A stretch of 61,754 nucleotides of DNA from a bacterium (GTDB lineage: Bacteria > Patescibacteriota > Patescibacteriia > UBA9934 > GWF2-40-263). Each line of letters starts with the position of its first letter. Position 1 is the first letter of the stretch. Location of the stretch: positions 1-61,754 of the forward strand of contig JAGVPA010000023.1 in NCBI GenBank assembly GCA_020052445.1, in the 5' to 3' direction. This document shows positions 24,144 through 32,603 of this stretch, piece by piece. The notes beneath the pieces are model-generated. The model worked only from the letters and a program-made list of their open reading frames with translations. It was not told where the DNA came from and ran no database searches. Position numbers and translations under genes: made by a program.

Positions 24144-26459
24144 TTAAATCTTCAGTTCGTTCCAATCTTCCCAATTATCTGATTCACATTTACTCCAATT
24201 ATATTTTTCCCTCTCGTTAATCAACCAGGTTCCATTATGATTAATAATAATACCACCAAATAAACTTTTACGATTTTGTTCTCTTAGCCATTTTTGTAGC
24301 GCTTCGGCTTTTACTTTTGTTAAACTTCCTCCTTGTTGATCTCCTTCATCTTTTGTTTCAACAATACCAATTCTGCCGTCTACGGTTTGGATAATATAAT
24401 CGGGATAAAAAGTTCGAACATCGCCTATAGGATATTCATATTTTATACCAAAATACTCTTTTTTATTTTCGCCATTCTTCCACCACCAATTTAGTTCAGA
24501 TTCGTTTTCTTCTAAAAAACTTTCAAAATTCTGTTCAGGTTTTGAACGATCTTTATCTAAATAGCAAGGTGCCATTGCAAATTTTCTTACCATTTTTACT
24601 TCCTCTTGTGTATTTTCATTAAAATATTCCACCGGAGGTAACCCAAAAACATATTCATTTTCCAATTTCTTTTCTTTTTCGATTTGATCTTGCCTTTTAA
24701 CATCTTCGTACGCTCGTACAGCAACATTGATTACATTTTCAAAATAAGTTAAATTGTTTGGATCCATTACTGCACTCTGTATCAAAACCGTGTCATTGCC
24801 GTCGAGTTTAAATCCTAAATATTTTTTAAACCATACATATATTGCCGTAGACATCATAGGCGCCGAACGTTTTTTGTTGCCGAAAGATCCAATATGATTT
24901 TCAAGAAATTTATAAAATTTATCTTCAGTTTCATCTACTGACAATCTAATTTTTACTCGAGCTTGAGCCGATAATTCACCCTCAAGTTTATCAAAATCTT
25001 TAGTCGAAATTCCAGTATCAGCCAAAATACTTGTAATAAATCTTTCTCGATCAACGAACACACCTTTATCTGTTAATTTTTTTCTGTTTTTTATTGGATC
25101 GTTTTCTTTAATATCAAAATACTTATTACATTCAATCTCAAAAACTTCTTGAAAACTAGCCTTAATATCACCATAGTCTAAACGACTCTTATAAAACGAC
25201 CTAAGTTTTATTGGTATGAAGTTTGATTTTAATTTAGAAGAAAGTCGTTTAATAATATTCATTTTATACTCGTCTGGTTTGACACTGATCTTTGTTGAAT
25301 TTGAATAGATATAACCGGAATCCAACAAATCGTTACCGTAATGTTTTCTCTCTGGAGTACGCAAAATCCTTCCTACAACTTGAATTTCAAAAACTTCATT
25401 TCCAGGTTCACGCAGTTTAACTAAAATATGTGCCCTAGGACAATCCCAACCAGTATCAATGGCCTGTTTAAAGATAAGAAAATTAGTGTTGTCGTCGTTA
25501 TCAATTATTCCAACTAAATTATCAGTCTTTTTTTCACTTAACCACACACCAACTTTTTTGTTCTCAATCGTTTCATTTTTTTCTTTTAAAAAAATCAGTG
25601 CTGATTCATAACGTCGTTCGCCTTGATCGGCAGCGGGAATCTGGATTAAAACTAACGGATTAATTTCAGCACCAATCTTTTGAAATTCTTTTTTTAATTC
25701 TAATCTTTTTGCAAACGCCGCTTCTAAAACCAGACGCTGTGATCCATCCTCATCGTCCATCTTGGCCACCAAATCTTCCAGCCCCGCATTTATAATCAAC
25801 TCTTTTTTGATCATCCCTTCGTTAATAACATCTTCTGATTCTACTTTAACAAAAAATAACACCTCGCTTACCTCCCTATTTTTAGACGGTGTGGCACTTA
25901 CTTCAACAACAAACTCTGCGTCTATAAGTTGTTTAACTTCGGTTGTGCGAAGGGCGTCGTGTCCAATTTGACTTTCGTCAATAATTAAAACTATTTTTCT
26001 TTTTTTATTTGTATTTTCAATCACCTCACGAAAATTATTTTTCTCCCCATCTTTCATGACAATATTTTTCCATTCACCTGTTTTAGAATCCTTATTATAA
26101 AGCTGGCTCCAGTTCCCTACCAAAACCTCGTTTCGATTAATTATATATTTTGCGCCAGGCATTTCTTCATCAATAAGGCTAACTTTGGGTGAACCATTAA
26201 AAAAATACTCTAACGCTTTTTTACTTTGAATATGTAATCCCCCTTTTCCTACCGACAGCCATATAAAACACAAGTCATCTTTTGGACGTTCCTTAATCAA
26301 AAATTCAATAAAACGTGCCACCACCACCGTCTTACCACTACCTGTTGGTGATTGGAAAATACACACTTCACCCTTTCCTTCGCGGTCAAGCGCTAGATTG
26401 CCATTAGCCAAAAGTTCTTGCAGAACTTTTTCTTGATATTTTTTTAAAACAACATTCAT
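24144..26459 (-). CDS. res: Type III restriction enzyme, Res subunit
   Basis: 771 residues. A superfamily II helicase motor is visible: Walker A SPTGSGKTVVVARF (about 38-51), an IIDESQIGHD motif II, VSATPSKNREV motif III, and VVGRILRTPERK motif VI. The nuclease part near the C-terminus has FYPDYI...GIVETKDEG, a PD-D/E-x-K site. Res works with Mod to cut DNA after ATP-driven motion from unmethylated sites. Start at 26459 rather than 26531, since the longer frame runs into mod; the gap to mod is then 5 nt. It appears intact. Confidence 0.9.
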   Translation of the reverse strand: MNVVLKKYQEKVLQELLANGNLALDREGKGEVCIFQSPTGSGKTVVVARFIEFLIKERPKDDLCFIWLSVGKGGLHIQSKKALEYFFNGSPKVSLIDEEMPGAKYIINRNEVLVGNWSQLYNKDSKTGEWKNIVMKDGEKNNFREVIENTNKKRKIVLIIDESQIGHDALRTTEVKQLIDAEFVVEVSATPSKNREVSEVLFFVKVESEDVINEGMIKKELIINAGLEDLVAKMDDEDGSQRLVLEAAFAKRLELKKEFQKIGAEINPLVLIQIPAADQGERRYESALIFLKEKNETIENKKVGVWLSEKKTDNLVGIIDNDDNTNFLIFKQAIDTGWDCPRAHILVKLREPGNEVFEIQVVGRILRTPERKHYGNDLLDSGYIYSNSTKISVKPDEYKMNIIKRLSSKLKSNFIPIKLRSFYKSRLDYGDIKASFQEVFEIECNKYFDIKENDPIKNRKKLTDKGVFVDRERFITSILADTGISTKDFDKLEGELSAQARVKIRLSVDETEDKFYKFLENHIGSFGNKKRSAPMMSTAIYVWFKKYLGFKLDGNDTVLIQSAVMDPNNLTYFENVINVAVRAYEDVKRQDQIEKEKKLENEYVFGLPPVEYFNENTQEEVKMVRKFAMAPCYLDKDRSKPEQNFESFLEENESELNWWWKNGENKKEYFGIKYEYPIGDVRTFYPDYIIQTVDGRIGIVETKDEGDQQGGSLTKVKAEALQKWLREQNRKSLFGGIIINHNGTWLINEREKYNWSKCESDNWEDWNELKI

Positions 26460-26464
26460 AAAAT

Positions 26465-28216
26465 TTAAAAAATTTCTTTGTAAATATCTAAAATCTTTTG
26501 CGGAATCGGTTCTAATTTTACATCTTGCCAATCAGAAAACTCATTCTCGTCCAAGCCAATTGGATCAAGCGTAAAACAATATAAAATTTTCTCACCATTC
26601 ATTTTATCAAGTTCTGCCCTTAATTCTTTTAAAGAATTCCTTTCCGGAGAATAATATATAGACAAAATTCGCCCATTTTGTTCAAAAATACTAAAATCTT
26701 TATCTATTTTTTTCTCATCAAAAATTCCTTCTCGCAAACAAAGCATTTCTGTACATTCACGGGTAATCCGCATTTTCAAATCATCTCGGCTGATGGAATT
26801 TTTAACAAAAGCGGTTTTAAAATATTTGAGGTTTCCGCCTAGCCCTTCAATTTTTTCGCCTTTTGAATTTTTATATCCCTTAATAACTTTTTCAACTCGC
26901 GGATAAGTCACACGCCGACAAATTCCATATTCTTGAATTTCTTTTTCATTTAAACCCTTTTCTCGAAGTTCTTTTTCTAATCCATTAAGTTCGTTATTTG
27001 TACATAGAATAAATTGTCTTTTGCCGTCATCCTCTTTATTCATTTCCAAAACCGCATGTCCGGTCGTTCCAGACCCAGCCATAAAATCAAGAATAACGGG
27101 CGCTTTATCCAATTCAATGTAATCAATAATTCTTTTTATAATTTGTACTGGTTTTGAATATTTAAATAAATGCTGATCAAAAATATTTTTTATTACAGTA
27201 GCGCCATCGCCGGTTTTTATATCAGTTATAACGTTCTTTTGTGGTGCCGATCTCTCCATCGAAATTCCTTCATTATCAGCAAACATATAATTCTTATAAC
27301 AAACAGACCACCCAGATTTTTTCTTAGATATTTTTTTAAATTCTATGTACCCATTCTCTATTCCCCATTTCACCTTTTCCTTGCCCCATTTCCAAGTCCA
27401 GCCATCATTAACAAAATCGATTCTTCCGTTTGGATAAGTTATTTTCCCATCAGGGCATTTAATTGGATAGTTAAGACTATCGCTATATCTCAATCCGCCT
27501 CTATCAAGATTATCTGTATAATGCATACCTCTCTCTTTTACATATTTATCACTAAAGCGATATCTTTTTGCTTCATAAGAAAACTTATTTCTAGCAAATT
27601 TTGTTCGACCGGCTGATTTAACATACACAAGAATATATTCGGTCGTCGTGTCAATAGTTTTAGCATCTGAAGCGCCCGTCTTGCTTTGCCAAATGATATT
27701 TGTGATAAAGTTATCTTCACCAAAAATCTCATCAGAAAGAAGTTTAAGTTGTGCAAATTCATTGTCATCAATAGAAATAAATATAACCCCACTTTCTTTT
27801 AAAAGATTTTTTGCCAACCTCAACCTCTTACTCATGAAAGACAACCATTTGCTGTGACGAAAAGAATCTTCCTTTTCAACATAGTCATCATTATAAATAA
27901 AATCCCTATTTCCTGTATTATACGGCGGATCAATATAGATAACATCAATTTTCCCCTGATGGGTGTAATTCAAAACAGATAGGGCATGATAATTGTCGCC
28001 TTCAATCAAAATATTAGTCGGCTTGCTCGGATCAGTTTTGATTTCTTTGCTTTTGACTTCCTTCAAAACCGGCAAAGCATTTTCTGATTCCTTTTCAAAC
28101 AATTCTTTAGTTTTTTCCTCATCCCAAATCAACCCGTATTTTTTATTAGATTCGAGTTTTTCTATAATTTTAAGTAGTTCGTCTTTTCCTAATTTTGAAT
28201 AGTCTTTATTTGGCAT
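26465..28216 (-). CDS. mod: Type III modification methylase, Mod subunit (N6-adenine)
   Basis: 583 residues. The beta-group order is seen: catalytic IDPPYNTG first (about 97-104), then the SAM-binding FMAGSGTTGHAVL near residue 386. Between them lies the variable target-recognition region (about 170-320). Methylates adenine at an asymmetric site and gives Res its specificity. Proteins of this family are about 600-650 residues. Immediately upstream, a 107-codon frame overlaps its start by 28 nt. No simple-sequence repeat is seen inside mod itself. Confidence 0.92.
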   Translation of the reverse strand: MPNKDYSKLGKDELLKIIEKLESNKKYGLIWDEEKTKELFEKESENALPVLKEVKSKEIKTDPSKPTNILIEGDNYHALSVLNYTHQGKIDVIYIDPPYNTGNRDFIYNDDYVEKEDSFRHSKWLSFMSKRLRLAKNLLKESGVIFISIDDNEFAQLKLLSDEIFGEDNFITNIIWQSKTGASDAKTIDTTTEYILVYVKSAGRTKFARNKFSYEAKRYRFSDKYVKERGMHYTDNLDRGGLRYSDSLNYPIKCPDGKITYPNGRIDFVNDGWTWKWGKEKVKWGIENGYIEFKKISKKKSGWSVCYKNYMFADNEGISMERSAPQKNVITDIKTGDGATVIKNIFDQHLFKYSKPVQIIKRIIDYIELDKAPVILDFMAGSGTTGHAVLEMNKEDDGKRQFILCTNNELNGLEKELREKGLNEKEIQEYGICRRVTYPRVEKVIKGYKNSKGEKIEGLGGNLKYFKTAFVKNSISRDDLKMRITRECTEMLCLREGIFDEKKIDKDFSIFEQNGRILSIYYSPERNSLKELRAELDKMNGEKILYCFTLDPIGLDENEFSDWQDVKLEPIPQKILDIYKEIF

Positions 28217-28512
28217 ATTTTTCTTGACTTTTTTCTCTTTTTTGATAAAACTTCCTTATAAAGTCTTGTTATGATCTCTAATAAATCGTTAATTTCGATA
28301 TCAAAATTTTTATTATCAATTGAAATAATCTTTTCGTTGTTGACAGCATACAATGGAGAAGCTAAAATCGTATCAACGATTTTAGCTTCTCCATAACTAA
28401 TATAATCCAAAGTCTGGGTTTTTATTTTTTTTATCTCCTCCCCATTCTCCCACCAAAACCCAAAAAAATCAACCAAAAAACCTTTAAAAAACGGTTTTGT
28501 TGACAAAGTCAT
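28189..28512 (-). CDS. Hypothetical protein overlapping mod
   Basis: 107 residues, not recognised. N-terminus aromatic (FFKGFLVDFFGFWWENGEE), C-terminal helix Lys-rich (EIITRLYKEVLSKKRKKSRK). Its last 28 nt overlap the mod start, suggesting translational coupling and a link to the restriction system. Its middle is coded by a perfect 19-bp inverted repeat with a 4-nt loop (28353-28394), rare inside a coding region. No strong Shine-Dalgarno. Confidence 0.55.
   Translation of the reverse strand: MTLSTKPFFKGFLVDFFGFWWENGEEIKKIKTQTLDYISYGEAKIVDTILASPLYAVNNEKIISIDNKNFDIEINDLLEIITRLYKEVLSKKRKKSRKICQIKTIQN
28353..28394. repeat. Perfect 19-bp inverted repeat, 4-nt loop
   Basis: ATGGAGAAGCTAAAATCGT - ATCA - exact complement. 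It lies inside the gene upstream of mod; the RNA would fold into a stable hairpin 137 nt before the mod ATG. Confidence 0.9.
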
Positions 28513-28645
28513 TTTTCTTGGTATCTTTTAATTAGCACTTGTGGGGGCTTTGGCTCCCCTGCGGTAAATTTTATAAACCGCAGACGGGTGCTTTTTGTTT
28601 TTGGTTTAATCTTCATCCAAATTTCCATTATAAAGCATCTTCTTT
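28513..28645. other. Intergenic stretch between the broken toxin-like gene and the mod operon
   Basis: Contains a small hairpin GCGGTAAATTTTATAAACCGC (28560-28580) that could end the minus-strand transcript from the right; no gene is visible. Confidence 0.4.
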
Positions 28646-29117
28646 TTACCGCCGTTTCCGTCGGACGCCACCCGCCACGAAGGATAAAAACTCCAAAAAA
28701 AATGGTTGGCCACCTTCGATTTCTTTCACCACGATTTTAAAACGGGCTTGTCTGGTTTTTGAGAGCGCGATAAAAACATAATATCTAACCATTTTCAATC
28801 TTTTTTCCCAACGAGAGTTTATTTTCTGTCTAACTACAATGGAACGTTCGTCGTACTCTTGGAGAGTATGAGAAATTTTAATAGTATCAAAAGCAATCGA
28901 AAGCAATCGAAAGCAATCGCAAACGAGTGTATTGTTCAACTGTTGAAACTGTTGAACGCCCTTTATTCCACGATTTTGAAAGCAAATGATCAAAACCTTC
29001 GGAATTGAATTGAATATCTTGTTTTAAATACGGACAAAAAATTTTACCAATTTTTTGGTAATTTTCTTTAGCTAAAGTTTTAATCTTTTCAAATTTTTCT
29101 TGATCGATCGGCAACAT
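28646..29117 (-). pseudogene. Small nuclease/toxin-like gene, out of frame at a 10-bp tandem repeat
   Basis: The frame opens at 29117 (MLPIDQEKFEKIKTLAKEN, then DIQFNSEGFDHLLSKSW) and hits TGA at 28887-28889. The right-hand frame (FDTIKISHTLQEYDERS..MVRYYVFIALS..IVVKEIEGGQPFFLEF) continues to 28646. The break is at three copies of AAAGCAATCG (28890-28919, plus-strand). Removing one copy joins the frames exactly, giving RLRLLSIAFDTIKISHT. The restored ~153-residue protein resembles small BECR-fold (RelE/barnase-like) nucleases of phage and defence loci; this is recalled by pattern, not searched. It could be phase-variable rather than dead. It sits between a Type III system and fic. Confidence 0.6.
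28890..28919. repeat. Tandem repeat, three copies of a 10-bp unit
   Basis: AAAGCAATCG x3 with no mismatch. Just beside it (28933-28956) is GTTCAAC..GTTGAAC, related to the GTTCAA words of the parAB and scpAB hairpins. Confidence 0.95.
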
Positions 29118-29127
29118 ATTTTCTATT

Positions 29128-29150
29128 TAAACCATCCACCCCAAAAACCC
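29128..29150. repeat. Direct repeat flanking fic, left copy
   Basis: TAAACCATCCACCCCAAAAA plus CCC. It matches 30392-30414 at 22 of 23 bases; that copy is the 3' end of the COG2426-like gene. Confidence 0.85.
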
Positions 29151-29186
29151 TATATATTCAACCAAAATTTCTGATCCGTTCACAAC

Positions 29187-30269
29187 TTACGAAAGTAACT
29201 TCAAAAGTTTGGGACAAAAATAAATTTTTTCTCGACCCAATTTAAATACTTCAATTAATTCTATTTCCAGCAGGGCGTTAAGATACTTGGCCGCAGTTTT
29301 TCGCTCCTTATCAATCGCCCGTGACAAACTTTGTTGGCTATAAAACGGATTCGTCAACAAATAATCCACCAAATCGGCTGAATAAATTTTTGGTAATTTA
29401 TTTTTAATGGTATTTTTATATTCTTTATGCATTTGTTTAATGGCCGTTACGGTCTGTGCCGTCTCGGTGGCCTGAACTTCTATGGCGTTCAAAATAAACA
29501 ATATCCAGTCCCGCCAAGCAGCTTCCTTGGTTACACGATTAAGCAGTCGGTAATAATCAGAACGATGTTCGTTAATAAAACCGCTAATAAATAATATTGG
29601 TAACTCTATTCGTTTAGCTAAAACAAGATGCAAAACCATTAAAATTCGACCAGTTCGGCCATTGCCATCATAAAATGGATGAATAGCCTCAAATTGATAA
29701 TGCAAAATTGCCAACTTAATAAGCGAATCAACATCATCATCAAAATCATTGTAATAATTCTCGTAATTTTGAAGCAATTGACGCAAAACCGCTTCCCCTT
29801 CCGGAGGTGTATAAATTATTTCACCAGTTATTGAATTTTTTATGCTGGTACCCGGTAGTTTACGTATACCGGCTTTGTTGGGCTCAAGAATTTTTTGAAT
29901 CTCTAAAAAAGAATTGGTGTGCAAAAAACCCAATTTTTGAATAAAAGACAAACCTGCAACCAACGCATCTTTATAGTGCAACGTCTCTTTTTGGGCTTTA
30001 GAAATTTCTTTACCGGGGAACAGCTCGGCTTGAAAAATTTCTGCTACCGTTGTGTTAATATTCTCAATACCAGAACTAGCCACAGCCTCCCTTACAGACA
30101 AAGGTTCAATCAATAATTTTCGGTTCGGGATAGACAAAGAACTGCCCTCCAGCTTGCTAAGGGCTATATTGGCCAAATTAACCTTTTTGAGTATCTGAAC
30201 GTCATCTAAATCGATCTTTGGTGGTAAAAAAGGTAGTAAATTAAAGGGTTTTTTTGAGTCAAAATTCAT
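29187..30269 (-). CDS. Fic family protein (AMP-transferase) with its own inhibitory helix motif
   Basis: 360 residues. The Fic active site is HPFYDGNGRTGR (197-208), complete with the catalytic His and the anion-binding GNGRTGR. An (S/T)xxxE(G/N)-type inhibitory motif is present as SSGIEN (65-70), making this a class II, self-inhibited Fic. The C-terminal ~70 residues look like a winged-helix (YSQQSLSRAIDKERKTAAKYL). Fic proteins usually move AMP onto Tyr/Ser/Thr of targets; the target here is unknown. The ATG lies inside a palindrome that also holds a promoter, so autoregulation by the C-terminal DNA-binding domain is likely. 23-bp direct repeats flank the gene. Confidence 0.9.
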   Translation of the reverse strand: MNFDSKKPFNLLPFLPPKIDLDDVQILKKVNLANIALSKLEGSSLSIPNRKLLIEPLSVREAVASSGIENINTTVAEIFQAELFPGKEISKAQKETLHYKDALVAGLSFIQKLGFLHTNSFLEIQKILEPNKAGIRKLPGTSIKNSITGEIIYTPPEGEAVLRQLLQNYENYYNDFDDDVDSLIKLAILHYQFEAIHPFYDGNGRTGRILMVLHLVLAKRIELPILFISGFINEHRSDYYRLLNRVTKEAAWRDWILFILNAIEVQATETAQTVTAIKQMHKEYKNTIKNKLPKIYSADLVDYLLTNPFYSQQSLSRAIDKERKTAAKYLNALLEIELIEVFKLGREKIYFCPKLLKLLS

Positions 30270-30321
30270 ATGTCCAAATTATACTATATTTTGGACATAT
30301 GGTCAATTACCTGTCCAAACC
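30268..30321 (-). promoter_or_regulatory. Promoter and palindromic operator of fic
   Basis: Minus strand: TTGACC (-35), 17-nt spacer, TATAAT (-10, 30278-30283), with the ATG only 8 nt beyond the -10. Two arms CATATGTCCAAA and TTTGGACATATG (30268-30302) form a near-perfect operator around the -10. A third half-site TTTGGACA lies upstream, near 30311-30318. The transcript would be leaderless or nearly so. Confidence 0.8.
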
Positions 30322-30390
30322 TTGGATTAATAAAATTTTTATGTACAAAAAATTAAAAAAAATTCTTAAATTTTGAAAACGAAAAATTCA

Positions 30391-30867
30391 CTAAACCATC
30401 CACTCCAAAAACCCCAAAGCTCCCTGAACAATCAAAGTCACGATAATCCCAGCTACAACCACCCCGGCGATCACGGCCGGAAAAGAATATTTTGGTTGAA
30501 TTTTTAAAATTGTCGCCAGAGCGGCGCCGGTCCATGCACCGGTCATTGGTAATGGAATGGCCACAAAAATTGCGAGTGCCAAGGCGCCATACTTGTCATA
30601 AGAATTCTGAAACTTGGCGCGTTTTTTTTCCAGTGAAAGTGTTAGGTGTTTATGCAACCAAGGAATTCTTTTTTCGAGCCAAACCAAAACCTTTGGCAGC
30701 AGAAAAAAAATAACCGGGATCGGTAAAGAATTCCCGATCACCGAATAAAAAAATGCCAACCAAGGCGACAAATGTAAAACCGAAACTCCGAAAGGAATCG
30801 AACCACGAAGTTCAGTAAGTGGCAAAGCCGCCGAAAGCAAAGTCCAAATTTCTGGAGATAAAATCAT
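30391..30867 (-). CDS. Small multidrug export-like membrane protein (COG2426 / PF06695 type)
   Basis: 158 residues with four to five membrane segments. The start LSAALPLTELRGSIPFGV matches the conserved PxxELRGAIP-like motif of this family, and AIPLPMTGAWTGA is its second conserved loop. The family name comes from an annotation of weak support; its true substrate is unknown. Its last codons (GFLEWMV, stop) form the right copy of the direct repeat flanking fic. It is followed by fic on the same strand but fic has its own promoter. Confidence 0.8.
   Translation of the reverse strand: MILSPEIWTLLSAALPLTELRGSIPFGVSVLHLSPWLAFFYSVIGNSLPIPVIFFLLPKVLVWLEKRIPWLHKHLTLSLEKKRAKFQNSYDKYGALALAIFVAIPLPMTGAWTGAALATILKIQPKYSFPAVIAGVVVAGIIVTLIVQGALGFLEWMV
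30392..30414. repeat. Direct repeat flanking fic, right copy
   Basis: Matches 29128-29150 at 22 of 23 bases. It codes the end of the COG2426-like protein and its stop codon. Confidence 0.85.
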
Positions 30868-30927
30868 AAAAAAATAAAAATTCGTAGATTCGTAAATTCG
30901 TAATAAAATTCGTTATTCGCACCCCCC

Positions 30928-31899
30928 CTACCATTCAAACGTCTGATACGCCCAAACTGCCAAAGCCTTAACATCTTTCAGACGGCCCTGAACCGAGTCA
31001 GAGCCTAGGACCACGACAAAAATATCCTTACTGCCATCTTTTTCCATTTGTACTCCAAGACAATAGCCGGCTTCCGGTAAATAACCTGTTTTACCACCGA
31101 CGATTTTGTAGGGATCTTGATTGATAAAACCAACTAAAAGTTCATTGGTGTTTTCCAATTGATAAGTATTACCATCAGCGTCAGTAATAGTTGCCGTCGC
31201 TTGTTCGGTCGCAAAACGAATGTCGTCATTTTTCAAAGCGGCGCGGATAAGCGCCACCAAATCTGGAGCCGTCGAGCGATTGCTTGGCGAGAGGCCGGTT
31301 GGATCGGCAAAAGTTGTGGCCACCATACCAATCTCCGCGGCTTTTTCATTCATGAGAGCCACAAAATCGCTTTCAGAAAAACCTGATAAACGAGCCAAGG
31401 CGGCCGTGGCTGAATTATCCGAAGAAACCAAACTGGCCAAAAGCAAATCTTTTATTGTTACAAATCTGCCGATCGGAATATGTTGACGACCACCTTCACG
31501 AAGATCGCTTGTCTCAAGAAAAGTTTGCGTGTTCAGATCAGGGTTACCCGACAAAAAAACTAAAGCGGTCATGAGCTTGGTCATACTGCCGATTGAACGA
31601 GCTTCATCGGTATTCTTTTCAAAAAGAATCGCCCCGCTCGCGGCATCAGCCACCAAGGCTGTGGTAGCGGCCGTGACAACCCCCAAACTCTCGGGACGAA
31701 TTTTTTTTGGTGCTCTAGCTACATCATTAGCCAATGGTAAGGCTGGATACAAAGTTCTCATCACTTCTTCAATATTCACCCTGGAACTAAAACCGGCTTG
31801 CGGCAATTTGGCGTAAGACTCGATCACTCCAGCATCAACCGGAAAAACCTGCACCAAACTGGCGGCTAAAATTATTTCAATTAGTGTTTTGTAAATCAT
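30928..31899 (-). CDS. dacA: D-alanyl-D-alanine carboxypeptidase (PBP5-type)
   Basis: 323 residues. A signal peptide is at 1-23 (LIEIILAASLVQVFPVDAG). The three active-site boxes are in order: SMTK (105-108), SDN (160-162) and KTG (270-272). The enzyme trims the terminal D-Ala from peptidoglycan stem peptides outside the membrane. The membrane-binding C-terminal amphipathic helix of PBP5 is not evident, so it may be anchored by its signal segment. It overlaps the scpB stop by 4 nt, so it is translated from the scp transcript. Upstream (to the left) AATTCGTA words separate it from the COG2426 gene. Confidence 0.92.
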   Translation of the reverse strand: MIYKTLIEIILAASLVQVFPVDAGVIESYAKLPQAGFSSRVNIEEVMRTLYPALPLANDVARAPKKIRPESLGVVTAATTALVADAASGAILFEKNTDEARSIGSMTKLMTALVFLSGNPDLNTQTFLETSDLREGGRQHIPIGRFVTIKDLLLASLVSSDNSATAALARLSGFSESDFVALMNEKAAEIGMVATTFADPTGLSPSNRSTAPDLVALIRAALKNDDIRFATEQATATITDADGNTYQLENTNELLVGFINQDPYKIVGGKTGYLPEAGYCLGVQMEKDGSKDIFVVVLGSDSVQGRLKDVKALAVWAYQTFEW

Positions 31900-32468
31900 A
31901 CGACCTGTTTTTCTTCCGAGTTCACCGAACCGCCGCTAAGTTCCTGAATCATTTGATCGATTTGCACATTGTCGTGAAAATTTTCAAAATCAGGCAATTC
32001 GGAAACTCCATGAATACCCAGATGACGGAGCATTTCCAAAGAAACCGAATAAACCGGTTGGAGTTTAGTCAAATCGTCTTTTTCTTCGATTAAACCGCGC
32101 ACCAAAAGATTTCTTAAAATCAAAGTACAATTCACACCGCGGATCTGCTCGATCTCCGGTTTGGTCATTGGCCCGCGATAAGCGATGATGGTCAAAGTCT
32201 CAAGCGAAGGTCGAGTCAATTCCCCACCCATATCTTCCTTAGCAAAAGTTTTAACCGCCTCGGCCGCATTCGGATTGGTGGCGAGTTGCAGTTTTCCTTC
32301 TTGTTCGACAACTTGAATACCAGAACTTTCAACATTGCGAAGATTTTTGAGTTCATCGATGGCTTCACGCAAAGTTTCTTGATTGGTATTTAAAGCCTTA
32401 ACCAAAGTTTTTATTTCGAGCGGTTTGGCGGCAGCAAATAGGACGGCTTCGAGGATGGTGGTAAGCAT
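31896..32468 (-). CDS. scpB: Segregation and condensation protein ScpB
   Basis: 190 residues: two winged-helix domains, starting LTTILEAVLFAAAKPLEIKTLVKAL, with the typical RPSLETLTIIAYRGPMTKPEIEQIRG and LLVRGLIEEK. ScpB binds ScpA and SMC to form the condensin that organises the chromosome. Its acidic/polar C-tail is short. It comes after scpA, with a 135-nt GTTCAA hairpin filling the gap, and overlaps dacA by 4 nt. Confidence 0.94.
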   Translation of the reverse strand: MLTTILEAVLFAAAKPLEIKTLVKALNTNQETLREAIDELKNLRNVESSGIQVVEQEGKLQLATNPNAAEAVKTFAKEDMGGELTRPSLETLTIIAYRGPMTKPEIEQIRGVNCTLILRNLLVRGLIEEKDDLTKLQPVYSVSLEMLRHLGIHGVSELPDFENFHDNVQIDQMIQELSGGSVNSEEKQVV

Positions 32469-32603
32469 ATTTGTTCAAGTGTTCAAATTGTTCATGTGTT
32501 CATTTTGATTTGGTTTGGAAAATTTATTTTTCCCCGAGATTGTTTAAAACAACCAACAACGATCAAATTGAACAAGTTGAACACTTGAACAATTTGAACA
32601 ACT
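32469..32603 (-). repeat. GTTCAA-word hairpin between scpA and scpB
   Basis: TTGTTCAAGTGTTCAAATTG on one side pairs with CAATTTGAACAACTT-type words on the other. The middle holds AACAACCAACAACGATC. Built of the same words as the parA/parB element. It occupies the entire gap. Confidence 0.8.

Noticed and set aside
28920-28993. First residues of the right-hand toxin-like frame as a separate start
   Set aside because: They are an out-of-frame shadow of the left-hand frame; coding sense begins only after the 10-bp repeats.
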